Origin: Acinetobacter modestus
GTDB lineage: Bacteria; Pseudomonadota; Gammaproteobacteria; Pseudomonadales; Moraxellaceae
NCBI RefSeq assembly: GCF_014636095.1
Contig: NZ_BMDV01000006.1
Span: forward strand, 1 to 64,000
DNA length: 64,000 bases
Direction of reading: 5' to 3'
Positions within the stretch are counted from its first letter, which is position 1. Every line of letters begins with the position of its first letter. Of the stretch, positions 54,731 through 64,000 are shown piece after piece. A program made the position numbers and the translations under genes. Under the pieces are notes generated by a model that saw only the letters and a program-made list of their open reading frames with translations, did no database searches and was not told where the DNA came from.

Positions 54731-55879
54731 CTATTTCAACTTAGGATCTAAAGCATCACGCAATGCATCGGTAAACATGGAGAATGCTGTGACCAGAATA
54801 ACCATTGCAATCGATGCCGCAGCCAGTTGCCACCATTTGCCCAAAATCAATTCACTTTGTGCCTCATTCAGCATACTGCCCCATGACACCACCCCCACAG
54901 GTACGCCAAAACCAAGGAAGCTCAGAATCACCTCTGATTTGATAAATGACACCACCAGAATCGAAATTTGAACCAACGCGATATGACTGACATTCGGAAA
55001 AATATGCACAAACATACGGCGTAAATGGCTGACACCAATGGCTTTTGCGGCAAGCACATATTCACGCGATTTATGCTTCATATATTCGGCACGAATCAGA
55101 CGAAATACCCCAGTCCAACCCGTTAGACCTAAAATCAGCACAATCGATAGAATGCCCTTTTGTTGGAGCACCGCAGCAATGGCCAATACCAATAATAAAT
55201 AAGGAATCGAAGTAAAAATGTTGTAGAACCAGTTCAGAACATCATCCACCCAACCACCGAAATAACCTGCAATCGCACCCAAGAAAGTACCAATCACTAC
55301 AGCCAATAAAGCGGATAACAAACCGACCAGAATTGAGGTTTCAGCACCTTTAATGGTTTTGAGCAGGATATCCTGCCCCCACTTATCTGCCCCAAAAGGC
55401 AACGTGGTTTTTAACTCTTGTTTTTGATCAAGTAGATGCCCACCGAGCTGTTGATCAATTTGCTGCATATCCTCTGCCAAAGGATCAACCACACCATAAT
55501 TATCAATGACTGAGCCACCTTGTTGTTCAGCCTGAATTTCGGCATTGAACTGTTGAATCACATCTTTCAATGGATCAACTGGATTTTCAGGTAATGCCTC
55601 TATCTTCTGGCTACTGTCTTTAATTTGATCTGACTCAATATCCGCCCCTAAAAATGTCGGTGGCGCGTAGCTGACTGCGACTTCTTTATTCCAGTTGGAA
55701 GCAATCACGCCTGTCATTGATAACGCGAGCAGGATGAAATAAAACAGCACCACCAAGAAAGAAACCACGGCGATTCGATCTGATTTCAGTCGATTCAATG
55801 CAAGCTGCCATAACCCTGTTGAAGCAGATGATTCATTTAAAGAGGTTTTGCCTTTAAAAATTGTACTGAGCATCGTCAT
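54731..55879 (-). CDS. Oligopeptide ABC transporter permease (DppC/YejE-like)
   Basis: 382 residues with a first membrane helix (about 35-58), a large periplasmic segment and then the binding-protein-dependent permease core with EAA-type loop (EYVLAAKAIGVSHLRRMF-HIFPN). The segment between helix 1 and the core is about 100 residues, acidic and Gln/Asp-rich (AEIQAEQQGGSV, PLAEDMQQIDQQ), longer than I expect for YejE. The protein pairs with the permease upstream, four bases apart. Confidence 0.9.
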   Translation of the reverse strand: MTMLSTIFKGKTSLNESSASTGLWQLALNRLKSDRIAVVSFLVVLFYFILLALSMTGVIASNWNKEVAVSYAPPTFLGADIESDQIKDSSQKIEALPENPVDPLKDVIQQFNAEIQAEQQGGSVIDNYGVVDPLAEDMQQIDQQLGGHLLDQKQELKTTLPFGADKWGQDILLKTIKGAETSILVGLLSALLAVVIGTFLGAIAGYFGGWVDDVLNWFYNIFTSIPYLLLVLAIAAVLQQKGILSIVLILGLTGWTGVFRLIRAEYMKHKSREYVLAAKAIGVSHLRRMFVHIFPNVSHIALVQISILVVSFIKSEVILSFLGFGVPVGVVSWGSMLNEAQSELILGKWWQLAAASIAMVILVTAFSMFTDALRDALDPKLK

Positions 55880-55883
55880 CCCC

Positions 55884-56822
55884 TTACTTCAACTGTACGC
55901 GAGGATCGAGGAGCTTATAAATCAGATCGGCAATCAAGTTAAAAATCATGGTCACAACAGCGATATATACGGTAATCGCTTTAATTACAGGGAAATCACT
56001 ACGCTCAACCGCAATAATAATTTCACGCCCGATGCCCGGAATACCAAAGAAACGTTCAATCAAGAAAGCACCAATCAGTAAGGCAGGCAGACTAGCCATC
56101 ACTTCAGTGACAATTGGAATCGATGCATTACGCAATACATGCACACCTAGTACCCGAGACTCCCCCACACCTTTGGCACGCGCAGTCCGCACATAATCCT
56201 GATTAATTTCATCCAGTACAAAACTACGATACAAACGTAAAGTTGGGGCAATACTCACCACCAACATGATTAAGATCGGCAGCAATGCATAATGGAATAA
56301 ATTTTGACTAAAATGATCACTCCAGCCCTGTACAGGGAACCAACTCAGTTGATAAGCAAGCACATACTGAAAAACAATGATATACACCAAAATACTGATC
56401 GACATGCCGATGGTACATAGCATCATTACTATACGATCTGTCAGTGATCCACGAACTGAAGCAACCGCTAAAGCAAGGATAATTGAAATCACTGTTTGTA
56501 AAATCGTGAGCGGAATCAATAAAGTCAGTGAAGGCCCTAAACGGGTCAGGATAATCTGTGATACAGGCTCTCCCGTACTCCAACTCGCACCATAATCGAA
56601 AGTCAGGATCTGTTTAATAAAAATCCACAGCTGCACATAGTAGGGCTGATCAACGCCCAATTGTTTACGGATGTTTTCGATTTGCTCTGGGCTAGACATT
56701 TTCCCTGCCAAAATATATGCAGGATCGCCCCCCACCCAGTTAAACAAGAAGAAAATCAGCAGAATGACGCCCAACATGGTCGGGATCATTTGCCATAATC
56801 TACGCACGACATAAGCAAGCAT
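55884..56822 (-). CDS. Oligopeptide ABC transporter permease (DppB/YejB-like)
   Basis: 312 residues with six membrane helices and the EAA motif DYVRTARAKGVGESRVLGVH. The N-terminal MLAYVVRRLWQMIPTMLGVI is typical of OppB/DppB proteins. It is shorter than E. coli YejB. It couples with the neighbouring permease and the fused ATPase to form an importer for peptides delivered by the two binding proteins upstream. 12 bases after the M3 peptidase gene. Confidence 0.92.
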   Translation of the reverse strand: MLAYVVRRLWQMIPTMLGVILLIFFLFNWVGGDPAYILAGKMSSPEQIENIRKQLGVDQPYYVQLWIFIKQILTFDYGASWSTGEPVSQIILTRLGPSLTLLIPLTILQTVISIILALAVASVRGSLTDRIVMMLCTIGMSISILVYIIVFQYVLAYQLSWFPVQGWSDHFSQNLFHYALLPILIMLVVSIAPTLRLYRSFVLDEINQDYVRTARAKGVGESRVLGVHVLRNASIPIVTEVMASLPALLIGAFLIERFFGIPGIGREIIIAVERSDFPVIKAITVYIAVVTMIFNLIADLIYKLLDPRVQLK

Positions 56823-56834
56823 AATGGCAAATCC

Positions 56835-58853
56835 TTATTTGACCCGTTGACCTGTAATTTCACTAAAGAAAGCTTTGTTATCTGGTTCTCTGCCTAAGAA
56901 ATCTTTGACCAGTTGTGCCGCATTTTTTTGACTGCCTTGTGACAGAATGGTTTGGCGGTAGCGTTGCCCCACCTCTGAGTTATTTAAATTATCACCAAAA
57001 GCTGACAACATATCGAGCGCCAAGACTTCAGACCACATATAGCCATAATAGCCCGCTTGATAGCCCATCAGATGTCCAAACTGCCCAGGAAATTCAGTCG
57101 TTGGGACATAGTCCAATGCGGTTGCTGATTCCATTTTTTTCCAAACTGCCATCGGCTGTACTTTCAGTGCATCAGCGCCATGCAATGCCATATCATATTG
57201 TGCATAAAGCGTTTGACGTGCATACCCTAATCCACGTCCATAATTATGCACAGCTTTTAATCGTCCAATCAGTGCATCATCCACTCTCGGACAAGCAGGA
57301 TCACAATAGTCAGCGACTTTAGATAAAGTTTCTTTACGGCGCGCCCATTCTTCATACATTTGCGATGGTGCTTCAACAAAATCACGCTCTACAGATGTTC
57401 CTGACTGACCCGAATAGCGGGTTTTTGACAAAATTCCATGTAAAGCATGACCAAACTCATGCACAAAAGTTTCAAGCTCATTGCTGTTTAAACCTTTACG
57501 ATTAAAATTGGTCACTAATACTGAGATTGGTTTACGTTTACTCAGCGTACTGCCACCATATACGCCCCATACTGCTGCATGACCATATTTACCTTCACGT
57601 GGGAACTTATCCATATATAAGCTACCCAATATCTCACCTGTTTTTTGGTCTACAACATCGTAATATTCGACTTCTAGTTGCCACGTATCCACTTTGGCAG
57701 CTTTAAACTGAATACCATACAAATTCTCAGAAATTGCAAACAACCATTTCTGTGCGGCGAGTGTTGGGAAATAATCACGCAGTTTTTCTTGGTCAATCTG
57801 GTACTTATCTTTGCGTAGTTTTTCGCTCCAATACCCCACATTCCAACGATTAATTTCAGCTTTATCCAAAGAGGCATTTAAAGTTTTTGCTTTAAATGCA
57901 CGTAACTCATCCACTTCTTTTTGCTCTAACGGTGCCACGACTTTATGCACATCAGCCAAAAAGTTATTGACTGTTTTTGGCGTTTTCGCCATACGTTTCT
58001 TTAATGCCCAATCGGCATAACTTGGCTGACCAAATAACTGTGCCAGTTCATAACGTAAATCGATAATCTGTTTAAGGAGGACTAAATTCTTTTCTGTACC
58101 ACGACGTGTAAATGCCGTTTGATAACGTTTTCTTGCATCATCACTGTCTGAAAGTTCCATAAAAGGTTGATATTCAGGATATTCAAAACCCAATAAATAA
58201 TTGCCTTTATCATTTTTCTTTAAGCCTGAAATATAACTTTCAGGTAGTCCCTTTAATTCGGCTGGTGTGAATTCTAATTTTTCAGGATTGTCGCGGACAT
58301 TACGAGAGAACTCTTGCGAAAGTTTGGTGAGCTCATCCAATATATGTTTTAAACGTGCTCGTTTTTCAGGTACAAGCTGCACGCCTGTATCTTCAAATTG
58401 ATCAAGAATATCTTGACGATATTTACGATCAATTGGATCTGTTGTTTTGATATTTTTAATCCGTTGATACAATTTTGGGTTCTGATAAATTTCAGTCTGC
58501 AACTGATTGATTTTTACTTCACAATCATCAGCAGCCTTACGAAATTCCGTATCGGGATCCACATTGCTATATAAGCTAATTGGTCCTGCGAAGTCTTCAA
58601 AACTCGCCATCAATTGATCCCATTCAGCTAGAATAGGTGCAGCTGTAGATTGCGGTTGAATAGATTGTTTTTCTAATTGAGAAATACGCTGTTGTAACTT
58701 TTGTAAATTCGCATCACACCATTCTGCACTATCATTCAGTTTGAAAAGAGGTAGAGTCGCAGTTGTATTCTCTGCCCATACACCTTGGCTCATCCCTGTC
58801 ATTACCATAGATAACAGACCCAGCGTCGATTGTTTCAACATGTTCTTCGCCAT
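56835..58853 (-). CDS. M3-family oligopeptidase with signal peptide
   Basis: 672 residues, a zinc metallopeptidase of the thimet/Dcp family. The zinc site is HEFGH (His465, Glu466, His469). A signal-peptide-like start MAKNMLKQSTLGLLSMVMTG, then MSQGVWAENTT, suggests export; most family members are cytoplasmic. I chose the ATG at 58853 with GGAGA 9 bases ahead. It lies between the binding proteins and permeases of the peptide transporter, so it may trim peptides in the periplasm before import. Ordinary Dcp is the alternative. Confidence 0.9.
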   Translation of the reverse strand: MAKNMLKQSTLGLLSMVMTGMSQGVWAENTTATLPLFKLNDSAEWCDANLQKLQQRISQLEKQSIQPQSTAAPILAEWDQLMASFEDFAGPISLYSNVDPDTEFRKAADDCEVKINQLQTEIYQNPKLYQRIKNIKTTDPIDRKYRQDILDQFEDTGVQLVPEKRARLKHILDELTKLSQEFSRNVRDNPEKLEFTPAELKGLPESYISGLKKNDKGNYLLGFEYPEYQPFMELSDSDDARKRYQTAFTRRGTEKNLVLLKQIIDLRYELAQLFGQPSYADWALKKRMAKTPKTVNNFLADVHKVVAPLEQKEVDELRAFKAKTLNASLDKAEINRWNVGYWSEKLRKDKYQIDQEKLRDYFPTLAAQKWLFAISENLYGIQFKAAKVDTWQLEVEYYDVVDQKTGEILGSLYMDKFPREGKYGHAAVWGVYGGSTLSKRKPISVLVTNFNRKGLNSNELETFVHEFGHALHGILSKTRYSGQSGTSVERDFVEAPSQMYEEWARRKETLSKVADYCDPACPRVDDALIGRLKAVHNYGRGLGYARQTLYAQYDMALHGADALKVQPMAVWKKMESATALDYVPTTEFPGQFGHLMGYQAGYYGYMWSEVLALDMLSAFGDNLNNSEVGQRYRQTILSQGSQKNAAQLVKDFLGREPDNKAFFSEITGQRVK

Positions 58854-58920
58854 TATTATTTCTCTCCAATTTAATTTCATTCATATATTGTTTAGGTTTC
58901 TCACGAACCTTCTTTCGACA

Positions 58921-60735
58921 CTATGGTTTGTTTTGTTGAATATCGATGTACATCCACTCTGCGGGCAGAATTGGATGCTTTTTATAGCCAATCACTCGAG
59001 GTTGTGCCACGACAGTACGGTAACGAGTCGACATAAATTGTACAGGGGCATAAAACTCTAAAAGACGTGATATTTTACGATAGAGCAGATCACGTTCAGG
59101 GCCATCAGCAAGTTTCAATGACTGTTCATATAAACGATCATATTCTGGCAATTTAAAACAAGTATGGTTGGTAGCATGAATATTGTTGCCATAAAACAAC
59201 TGTACAAAATTGTCTGCATCAGGATAATCTGCAATCCAAGCAGAAGCTTTAAACATGGTTTTACATTGTTTTTCAGCCTTTAAACCTTCTGCAAAAGGCA
59301 CAGGTTTAGAGACCATATTGACTTTGATATTGGCTAATTCTTTCTTTAACAGTTCAGCCATCTGCATACTGCGTGCACTACTACTCGATGGCATAAATTC
59401 AATCACCAGTGGCTTGCCATTCGGCAACATCCGCCAACCATCTTTGCCCACTTTGTAGTTATAACGATCAAGTAATAAATTTGCTGCTTTGACGGAATAA
59501 GGTATGCTGCTTTTATAATTGGGATCATGCCCCGCGATACCATAAGGAATTGGTGATTCTAATTTTTTGGCATTGCCTTTGGCTAGAATGTTGATAAATT
59601 TCTCTTTGGAAATTGCCATTGCCATTGCACGGCGCAAAGCAATTTTCTCCTTACTGAAACCACCCACCACAGGATTTTGTATATTCCAATACAAATAATC
59701 AATCGAAGGGTCAGCAATACGTGAAAGTTGAATGCCTTTCTTGGCTAATTCTGGCTTTAACTGACCGTCTTTTAAAGCTTGTGCAGGTAATTCACCATCT
59801 AAAGTAAATATATCTAGCCCATCTTTTTGGAACGATAACCATCCTGACTGTGATTCTTCAATCACCTGAATATCGACCACACCAATCTGCGGCATTTTTT
59901 TGCCTTGCATTTGCTGTACGATTTTCTGATCTTCAGGATTGGTCGCTTTAAAATTCCATGTGTAACCGCGATAATCAGGATTTGCTTTCAAAATAATACG
60001 CGAACCTGGTGTCCATTGTGCGAGAACATAAGGACCTGTCCCCACAGGATGTCCCATCGCATAGCCTGCTTTATCACGATAATGTTCAATCACTTCACGA
60101 GCGACTGCACCCGTTGGCTGATGTGCAAGTAGCATTGGAAAATTATAATTTGGTTCTTTTAATCGAATCACCAAAGTATAACGATCTGGTGTTTGTAGCC
60201 CTGCAATCGGCTGATCGTAATTAAATTTTCCATTTTTCGTTGCTTGCTGGATAGCACTATCCATTCCTGAGATACGTCCCTCAAACAACCAACTGTTGGG
60301 TGAATGTAGATTTGGATCGAGCAAACGTTTAAAAGAATAGGCATAGTCTGCTGCAGTTAATTCTCTCGCTTTGCCTTTAAATACAGGATCAGGAGTAAAA
60401 TAAATCCCTTTTTTTATTCGAATGGTATAGGTCAAGCCATCGGTACTTACTTCTGGCAAAGCCACCGCCGTATTTGGAACAAGTTTTGCGGGTGAAGCTA
60501 AATAATCATAGGTATATAACGTTTCAAACACTGAATACAAAATATGTGCTGAATATAAATCTTGTACAGCAACAGGATCAAATCCAGTTTCAGCCACTGG
60601 AAAAGCATAACGTAACACTTTATTCGGATTAGCTGGGCTTTTTGCTTGTGTATAAGATGCACCTAAACTTAATGTTGTGCCCAATACCAGAGCTAGAGCA
60701 TGACTTGGCATCGAATATTTAAAATTTTGCTTCAT
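58921..60735 (-). CDS. Peptide ABC transporter substrate-binding protein, copy 2
   Basis: 604 residues of the SBP family 5 (OppA/DppA/YejA type). It begins with a signal peptide (MKQNFKYSMPSHALALVLGT, then TLSLGASYTQA). The family segment KVLRYAFPVAETGFDPVAVQ is shared with the copy before it, as are the final lines of both proteins. The start at 60735 is my choice; a frame from 60771 would overlap the previous gene. It is 67 bases upstream of the M3 peptidase. Confidence 0.92.
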   Translation of the reverse strand: MKQNFKYSMPSHALALVLGTTLSLGASYTQAKSPANPNKVLRYAFPVAETGFDPVAVQDLYSAHILYSVFETLYTYDYLASPAKLVPNTAVALPEVSTDGLTYTIRIKKGIYFTPDPVFKGKARELTAADYAYSFKRLLDPNLHSPNSWLFEGRISGMDSAIQQATKNGKFNYDQPIAGLQTPDRYTLVIRLKEPNYNFPMLLAHQPTGAVAREVIEHYRDKAGYAMGHPVGTGPYVLAQWTPGSRIILKANPDYRGYTWNFKATNPEDQKIVQQMQGKKMPQIGVVDIQVIEESQSGWLSFQKDGLDIFTLDGELPAQALKDGQLKPELAKKGIQLSRIADPSIDYLYWNIQNPVVGGFSKEKIALRRAMAMAISKEKFINILAKGNAKKLESPIPYGIAGHDPNYKSSIPYSVKAANLLLDRYNYKVGKDGWRMLPNGKPLVIEFMPSSSSARSMQMAELLKKELANIKVNMVSKPVPFAEGLKAEKQCKTMFKASAWIADYPDADNFVQLFYGNNIHATNHTCFKLPEYDRLYEQSLKLADGPERDLLYRKISRLLEFYAPVQFMSTRYRTVVAQPRVIGYKKHPILPAEWMYIDIQQNKP

Positions 60736-60745
60736 CCTGAACTCG

Positions 60746-62545
60746 TTATTTATTTTGCTGTGAGGGCACAATATCTAAATATTGCCAATTGGTATTCATA
60801 ATGGGATGCGCTTTAAATCCCTGAACCTCTGGTTGAATCACCCAGTTTCTAATGCGTGTATCTTGCAAAATCCAAGGATTATCGGCTTCAACTTGTCGAC
60901 TCATTTTTTCATAGAATAGCGTGCGTTGATCAGGCGCTAATTTCATCGCTTGCTGATATAAGCCATCATAAGCAGCCGATTTATAACATGATTGATTTCC
61001 ACGACCAATATTTGCACCGTACAATAACTGAGTAAAATTTTCGCCCTCAGGATAGTCTGCATGCCATGCGCCACTCCACATCATATATTGACATTGAGTT
61101 GCTGCTTTTAAGTTATCGGCAAAATTACTCACTTTAAACTCAGCTCGTATCCCTATCGCATCTAAATTTTTCTTCCAAAGTTCAGAATACATTACTGAAG
61201 AAGAACCACTTTCTGTATTGATTTTTAAAGTTAAAACCTTGCCATTTGGAAAACGACGATAGCCATCCGTTCCTTTTTTATAGCCAAAATGATCAAGCAA
61301 TTTATTGGCTAAAACAGGGTTATAACCAACACTACTGCGATAATTCGGGTTATGCCCATTCACACCTGCAGGCACTAACATTTCAGCCCTAACAGCCTGC
61401 CCTTTTCTTAGAATGCGAATATATTCATTCAGATTAAAAGACATCGCAATTGCACGTCTTAACGCGACCTTATCTAAGCTATTTCCGCCAACAATAGGAT
61501 CACGCATATTGAACATGGTATAAGTGACTTCTGCCTCTTTGTTGGCATAAAGACTAATCCCTTTTTGTTGCATCGCAGCATTCAATTGATTGTTTTGATC
61601 TAACGCTTTAGGGATAGCGCTTGAAGTTAAAGTATCGAAATCCAATTGTTTCGATTGAAATGCTAACCAGCGCGATTGTTCTTCTTCAATAATACTAATA
61701 TTCACTTTGCCAATTTGCGGCATACGCTTACCACTCATTTGCTTGACGAGTTGGTTATCCCACGCTGTACCTGTCGATTTAAAATTCCAAACAAAACCTC
61801 GATAATCTGGATTGGCAATCAGTTCAATCTTGCTACGCGGGACATATCGACTCAGCATATAAGGTCCTGTTCCAACAGGATGCATGCCTAACTGATCTTT
61901 ATAATATTCAACTACTTCTCTAGCCGTCGCTCCAAATGTGCTATAGGCAAGAATATAAGGAAAATTATAATCAGGTTGGGTCAGCTTAAATTGAATTGTA
62001 TATCTATCTAAGGCTTTTACACCTTCAATCTTAGCATCATAATTAAAGCGCCCTGTTTTATTGGCTTGCTCAACCAAAGCATTTGCCCCAACTAATTTGT
62101 TATCAATAAAAGAAAAAGATGGTGCATGATTTTTAGGGTCTAAAATGCGCTTAATCGAATAAACATAGTCTTCTGCAACCAACTCCCGACGCTTTCCTTT
62201 GAAGGCTGGATCATCGGTAAAGTAAATGCCTGACTTTATTTTAAAAGTATAAATTTGCCCATTTTTTTCAATGATAGGTAAGCTCTGAGCAGTTGCAGGA
62301 ACTAATTTCACTGGATTTGCTAAATAATCATATTGAACCAAGCGTTCAAAAATCACATCAGCAACATTACCGCTATAGAAATTAAAGGTTTTGACCATAT
62401 CAAAGCCATCATCAGGCGCAGGAAAAGCAACACGAAGCACTTTTTCTGCTTGAGCAGGCGTTTTTGCAAATCCAATCGGCATCGCTACAACAATAGTTGA
62501 TACCAAGGCAACCCTAAAAAATATTGACTTCAACTCAATGCTCAC
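60746..62545 (-). CDS. Peptide ABC transporter substrate-binding protein, copy 1
   Basis: 599 residues of SBP family 5, first gene of the transporter operon. Signal peptide MSIELKSIFFRVALVSTIVV, then AMPIGFAKTPA. KVLRVAFPAPDDGFDMVKTF, followed by the NPDYRGFVWNFKSTGTAWDN region, closely parallel the second copy (NPDYRGYTWNFKATNPEDQK), so they arose by tandem duplication. Two binding proteins may widen the peptides the importer takes. The promoter region upstream (62546-62695) shows no clear operator. Confidence 0.92.
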   Translation of the reverse strand: MSIELKSIFFRVALVSTIVVAMPIGFAKTPAQAEKVLRVAFPAPDDGFDMVKTFNFYSGNVADVIFERLVQYDYLANPVKLVPATAQSLPIIEKNGQIYTFKIKSGIYFTDDPAFKGKRRELVAEDYVYSIKRILDPKNHAPSFSFIDNKLVGANALVEQANKTGRFNYDAKIEGVKALDRYTIQFKLTQPDYNFPYILAYSTFGATAREVVEYYKDQLGMHPVGTGPYMLSRYVPRSKIELIANPDYRGFVWNFKSTGTAWDNQLVKQMSGKRMPQIGKVNISIIEEEQSRWLAFQSKQLDFDTLTSSAIPKALDQNNQLNAAMQQKGISLYANKEAEVTYTMFNMRDPIVGGNSLDKVALRRAIAMSFNLNEYIRILRKGQAVRAEMLVPAGVNGHNPNYRSSVGYNPVLANKLLDHFGYKKGTDGYRRFPNGKVLTLKINTESGSSSVMYSELWKKNLDAIGIRAEFKVSNFADNLKAATQCQYMMWSGAWHADYPEGENFTQLLYGANIGRGNQSCYKSAAYDGLYQQAMKLAPDQRTLFYEKMSRQVEADNPWILQDTRIRNWVIQPEVQGFKAHPIMNTNWQYLDIVPSQQNK

Positions 62546-62695
62546 ATCATTGTTTTTTAATAAATACTCGACTTTAAGATTGTATTCAACCGTAGATACA
62601 AACTTGATTTAACTATTTAATAATTCAGTATTTTTATCAAATCATTATTTCTTTTGAAAAGTTTAACAAGCAATCAAAACATACTCTTGTTTTAT

Positions 62696-63361
62696 CTATT
62701 TTATTTCATTGATCACAATTGGAATCAGTTTACTGCCCACCTTATAGCCTTGTGGTTTGTTATTACATGCATCTCCTGTGACAGTCGTTCGAATCACATA
62801 AGGTGAATAAGGCATCACATTTAAATAGCCTGAATTTTCTCGCCCTGTACGACAATCTTCTTCTCCTAACTTTTCATCGTACCGTCCGTTATAAGAAGAT
62901 TCTTCGACCTCCGCAATCAGCTTACTTGTCCATTGAGTGAAATAAACCAAACTTTTACTCGATTCGACTGTGCCTTGTCCTGAACCTGCACTTTCGATTT
63001 CGATCAGTTGAATCGGTTTGCCTTTATAAACGGTTGGATGCACTTTAAAGCTATTCGATTGACCACCAAACTCCTTTAAAATTCGAGATTGTTTTAATTT
63101 TGGACGGGTTAATACATAGCCAGCCCAAAAATTACGTCCTGCATTTTCAAAACTCACACCCGATAGATAAGCTTCTTCTCCCGAGATCAATTTCACTGTT
63201 TCGGTAGAATCGATCTGAATGGCTTGAGGTGGGTTGGCATTTGAATCCTGAAAGTTAGTAATCCAACTGATGATGGTTTTATCTGTGGGTACATCAGCAT
63301 GAGTTGTCGAGATTAGGCCTGATAGGCACAGAGCCATACAAATAAAATTATTTTTATCCAT
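62696..63361 (-). CDS. Exported hypothetical protein
   Basis: 221 residues. It begins with a signal peptide MDKNNFICMALCLSGLISTT, then HADVPTDK. The body is beta-rich with Cys residues in EEDCRTGREN and GDACNNKPQGY that could form a disulphide. A segment SGQGTVESSKSLVYFTQWT is notable for its Ser/Gly richness. I do not recognise the family. It is 150 bases from the transporter operon, on the same strand. Confidence 0.7.
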   Translation of the reverse strand: MDKNNFICMALCLSGLISTTHADVPTDKTIISWITNFQDSNANPPQAIQIDSTETVKLISGEEAYLSGVSFENAGRNFWAGYVLTRPKLKQSRILKEFGGQSNSFKVHPTVYKGKPIQLIEIESAGSGQGTVESSKSLVYFTQWTSKLIAEVEESSYNGRYDEKLGEEDCRTGRENSGYLNVMPYSPYVIRTTVTGDACNNKPQGYKVGSKLIPIVINEIK

Positions 63362-63420
63362 TGTTAGTCACCTTAAATTTATTAGTTAAATGGCTTCCAA
63401 AATCTATTAGCTATCGTGAC

Positions 63421-63512
63421 GGCGGCATGGATGCCGCCCGTAGGGCTGCGGTATAAGGATATACCGTCAGCCCTACAAAGGATTTTTGTTACTTTTCATC
63501 CTTGAAAAGTAA
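63421..63512. repeat. Run of three hairpins (possible dispersed element)
   Basis: Hairpin 1: GGCGGCAT (63421-63428) with ATGCCGCC (63431-63438). Hairpin 2: GTAGGGCTGCGGTATA (63440-63455) against TATACCG-T-CAGCCCTAC (63460-63476). Hairpin 3: TTACTTTTCA (63489-63498) with TGAAAAGTAA (63503-63512). Three consecutive strong stems in about 92 bases are not explained by a terminator. I recall sequence of this sort at several places in Acinetobacter genomes, which would make it a dispersed repeat; this needs a genome search. It lies in the 235-base gap before bioD. Confidence 0.65.
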
Positions 63513-63596
63513 GACCATGCGGTATTCATTTGAGAAAACTCGGGAAGACACTGCGGTTTCCCCTATTGAATAAAATTCTAAACTTAATGAATTAAA

Positions 63597-64000
63597 TTAG
63601 AATTTTTCCAATTCAATCCATTGAGCATCAGGAAAATGCTTTGCCAAATAAGCTTTTAAATAATCTGCGGTATCTTTCGAAATAAGTGGATCTTTCGACT
63701 CATCCTTTAAGTTATACACCAAAGTATGCAAACTCAAACCACGCTGCTTTAATGCCTCTAAACTCAATAAAGTATGATTAATACTGCCCAAACGTCCTGA
63801 AGTCACCAAAATCACAGGAAATTGATGCTGAGCAATATAATCAATGGTCAACAACGCTGTGGTTAAAGGCACCATCAAACCGCCAGCCCCTTCTAACAAC
63901 ACCACCTCAAATCGCTGCGCCAATTCTTTAGTCGCTGCTTCGATCTTGGAAAAATCCAGATCACGCCCATCCAAACATGTGGCTAAATGCGGCGAGGCAG
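63597..64000 (-). CDS. bioD: Dethiobiotin synthetase, C-terminal part (cut by window edge)
   Basis: BioD closes the ureido ring to make dethiobiotin, using ATP and CO2. The visible part, about 133 residues, includes [15 protein letters not shown], followed by [20 protein letters not shown] and [20 protein letters not shown]. The start lies beyond the right edge; the TTG at 63974 is internal, as the frame continues back to the edge. Other bio genes are not seen. Confidence 0.93.
   Translation of the reverse strand, partial: ASPHLATCLDGRDLDFSKIEAATKELAQRFEVVLLEGAGGLMVPLTTALLTIDYIAQHQFPVILVTSGRLGSINHTLLSLEALKQRGLSLHTLVYNLKDESKDPLISKDTADYLKAYLAKHFPDAQWIELEKF

Overview
The window looks like a chromosomal segment of an Acinetobacter species (Moraxellaceae, Gammaproteobacteria). 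The reasons are the AT-rich composition, the rpsL-rpsG-fusA-tuf order, a HemJ-type protoporphyrinogen oxidase, a tRNA-Gln cluster between ispE and prs, and protein sequences (AcpP, HemJ, PrsA and others) of the kind I know from that genus. No search could be run, so the species is not assigned. Most of the window is housekeeping DNA.

Layout. 1-3.9 kb: the str operon on the minus strand (rpsL, rpsG, fusA, tuf cut by the window edge). 3.9-11.4 kb: an EcsC-family protein, fabB and hemJ, a membrane diguanylate cyclase, a small HELAH zinc-site protein, and three tiny paralogous membrane peptides behind an operator-decorated promoter. 12-17 kb: nadE, two elongator tRNA-Met genes with copied terminators, the RNase P RNA, a YfhL-type ferredoxin, coaD and smpB. 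17.1-20.9 kb: an accessory block on the minus strand with a WYL-domain regulator, a short protein resembling the C-terminal half of FtsZ, a broken gene and a PLD-fold protein. It looks like a defence-type module and is the best candidate for an undescribed system. 21-31 kb: a WrbA-like flavodoxin, pgeF, rluD, bamD, dnaG, hemA, a TPR protein, lolB and ispE. 31.2-39.4 kb: four tRNA-Gln genes, prs, rplY, pth, panD, a patatin-like phospholipase with a cyclic-nucleotide domain, two unknown genes, an FMN riboswitch with ribB, and a HAD phosphatase. 39.4-43.4 kb: thiD, a TetR-controlled SDR/GST pair, a secreted unknown and Kbp. 43.5-47.8 kb: fatty-acid synthesis genes (yceD, rpmF, fabD, fabG, acpP) followed by three further acyl carrier protein genes. 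47.9-53 kb: epmC, a YciO/Sua5 protein, scpA-scpB and rluB. 53-62.5 kb: an oligopeptide ABC transporter (fused ATPase, two permeases, two substrate-binding proteins) with a signal-peptide-bearing M3 oligopeptidase. 62.7-64 kb: an exported unknown, a run of three perfect hairpins and a truncated bioD.

How the parts fit. Translation and envelope assembly genes dominate. The fatty-acid genes (fabB, fabDG and four ACPs) suggest specialised acyl-carrier traffic. The peptide transporter block appears to be one transcription unit for peptide uptake and cleavage. The 17-21 kb block and the tiny-peptide cluster at 10.9-11.5 kb are the two places where known families do not explain what is seen.
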